A DNA stretch of 6,280 bases from Desulfuromusa sp. (GTDB lineage: Bacteria > Desulfobacterota > Desulfuromonadia > Desulfuromonadales > Geopsychrobacteraceae): the NCBI GenBank assembly GCA_029933365.1, contig JAOZOH010000153.1, positions 1 to 6,280 of the forward strand, read 5' to 3'. Under the pieces are notes generated by a model. It saw nothing but the letters and a program-made list of their open reading frames with translations, was not told where the DNA came from and searched no databases. Position numbers and translations under genes: made by a program. Position 1 is the stretch's first letter; the number at the start of each line of letters is the position of its first letter. This document shows, one piece after another, positions 5,359-6,280 of the stretch.

Positions 5359-6177
5359 ATGCAACGAACCATCGCATTTTTGCACGAACAAGCTGAAGAC
5401 GGCTTGCTCCCCTGGGCGGTGCAGCAGGCTGCGGCAGAGAAGTTTTCGCTGAGTCTCGGGGAGATCGAACAGATCATCTTGGAACAGGGACTGCTACCGG
5501 CACGTTATCAACGCAACCAACAGATCATATCAAACCGCCAGCAACTGCAACTATTTCGCAGCAGTGTTGCGGTGATCGGCTGCGGCGGACTGGGTGGTTA
5601 TGTCATCGAGGAACTAGCCCGCCTCGGGGTCGGTCAGATCGTCGCTATTGATCCCGACGTCTTTGAAGAACACAACCTTAACCGCCAGCGGTTCTCTTCA
5701 ATACGAGGCCTCGGTGAGCCGAAGGTTAAGAAAGCGGCAGAAGGGGTGATGGAAATAAATCCCGCAGTGATCTTACAGCCGGTTCAGTCTGCTTTTTCCA
5801 AAGAAAATGGTTGCGCCTTGCTTGTGGGAGTCAATGTGGTCATCGACGCGCTGGACAACATTCCCACCCGCCTGGAACTCGCCAAGATCTGCAACAAGAT
5901 GAATATCCCCCTGGTGCATGGCGCCATTGCCGGATGGTACGGGCAGGTTTGTACAATCTTCCCCGGGGAAGATAGCATGCAGCAGATCTATCGGCATTGG
6001 GTAGAAGGCAAAGGGGAAGAGCAAGAACTTGGCAATCCCTCCTTCACTCCAGCGGTGGTGGCCAGCTTAGAAGTGGCCGAAACCTGCAAGATCCTGCTCG
6101 ACCAAGGTGAACTGTTGCGTGGTCGGCAGCTCTACATCAACCTATTAGAGATGGAGATCGAAGAGATTCCCCTCTAG
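5359..6177 (+). CDS. ThiF/MoeB/HesA-family adenylyltransferase (E1-like), probably for pterin-cofactor sulfur transfer
   Basis: Family members use ATP to adenylate the C-terminal glycine of a ubiquitin-like sulfur carrier (MoaD or ThiS). The 272-residue protein has a helical N-terminal extension (about 1-47), then ARYQRNQ (48-54) like the MoeB opening, the nucleotide loop VIGCGGLGGYV (72-82), Asp98/Asp100, NLNRQRF (106-112), GEPKV (119-123) and DALDN (163-167). Arg109, Lys122 and Asp166 match the ATP-site Arg, Lys and Asp of E. coli MoeB. FPGE (201-204) is followed by DSMQQ, where MoeB carries the first zinc CxxC, and no CxxC pair occurs anywhere, so the zinc site is absent. Start ATG 5359 has GGAGG five bases upstream. 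No MoaD-like gene is in the window. The nearby AOR suggests a role in tungsten- or molybdenum-pterin synthesis (inference); other ThiS/MoaD-like partners, or a tRNA-modifying TcdA-like role, are less likely. Confidence 0.85.
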   Translation: MQRTIAFLHEQAEDGLLPWAVQQAAAEKFSLSLGEIEQIILEQGLLPARYQRNQQIISNRQQLQLFRSSVAVIGCGGLGGYVIEELARLGVGQIVAIDPDVFEEHNLNRQRFSSIRGLGEPKVKKAAEGVMEINPAVILQPVQSAFSKENGCALLVGVNVVIDALDNIPTRLELAKICNKMNIPLVHGAIAGWYGQVCTIFPGEDSMQQIYRHWVEGKGEEQELGNPSFTPAVVASLEVAETCKILLDQGELLRGRQLYINLLEMEIEEIPL

Positions 6178-6280
6178 AAGCCTGTTGTGCGACGAGATGG
6201 AGCAATTGCAAGGAATGTGATTCCCGTAAATATAAGACAAATACCTAGAATTTCTTGTGTCCCCAAACTTTCCCCCAAAA
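6174..6280 (-). CDS. C-terminal end of an EamA/DMT-family membrane transporter (partial)
   Basis: The minus strand is open from the right edge to a TAG at 6174-6176, giving 34 residues. They begin LGESLGTQEILG and continue as a hydrophobic helix ICLIFTGITFLAIA, then a short basic tail SRRTTGF. This is the usual ending of drug/metabolite transporter (EamA) proteins: a conserved LGE before the last transmembrane helix, then a positively charged cytoplasmic tail. The substrate cannot be told from this fragment. The gene converges on the thiF-like gene, and the two stops overlap by four bases. Confidence 0.72.
   Translation of the reverse strand, partial: LGESLGTQEILGICLIFTGITFLAIAPSRRTTGF

Overview
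The window reads as part of an anaerobic bacterial chromosome. The best guess is a deltaproteobacterium of the Desulfuromonadales type. That guess rests on gene content: a tungsten/molybdenum aldehyde:ferredoxin oxidoreductase, a near-consensus sigma-54 promoter and a divergent MoeB/ThiF protein. No phylogenetic marker is present, so the lineage is an inference. Coding regions look moderate in GC, and the central intergenic region is clearly AT-rich. I see no mobile element, tRNA, rRNA or CRISPR array.

Layout, left to right. (1) Minus strand, 1-1631: an aldehyde:ferredoxin oxidoreductase (AOR) gene that runs off the left edge. About 543 codons are present and the last ~50-60 are probably missing. 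(2) Minus strand, 1707-3062: a putrescine aminotransferase (patA/ygjG type) just upstream of aor. The two are separated by 75 bp holding a 15-bp hairpin that pairs fully only in the minus-strand RNA. (3) 3063-3931: a divergent control region of about 870 bp. It holds a strong sigma-54 promoter candidate for patA, two nearly identical 16-bp palindromes 206 bp apart, and a weaker promoter candidate for the rightward gene. (4) Plus strand, 3932-5206: a 4-aminobutyrate aminotransferase (gabT/puuE type). (5) 5207-5358: a structured leader with a GNRA-capped hairpin, a terminator-like hairpin with a T run, and a hairpin placing the Shine-Dalgarno in its loop. It may be a molybdenum/tungsten-cofactor riboswitch. 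(6) Plus strand, 5359-6177: a ThiF/MoeB/HesA-family adenylyltransferase. (7) Minus strand, 6174-6280: the C-terminal 34 residues of an EamA/DMT-family transporter, whose stop overlaps the thiF-like gene's end by 4 bp.

How the genes may work together. PatA converts putrescine to 4-aminobutanal and GabT converts GABA to succinate semialdehyde. The enzyme between them, normally an NAD(P)-dependent aldehyde dehydrogenase, is not in the window. In its place, directly behind patA, is an AOR, which would oxidise the aldehyde to the acid and reduce ferredoxin. The nearby ThiF/MoeB-like protein could help make the pterin cofactor the AOR needs. The main proposal is therefore a ferredoxin-linked, tungsten- or molybdenum-dependent version of putrescine-to-GABA-to-succinate catabolism, with a shared divergent control region. 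This is inferred from gene identity and context.
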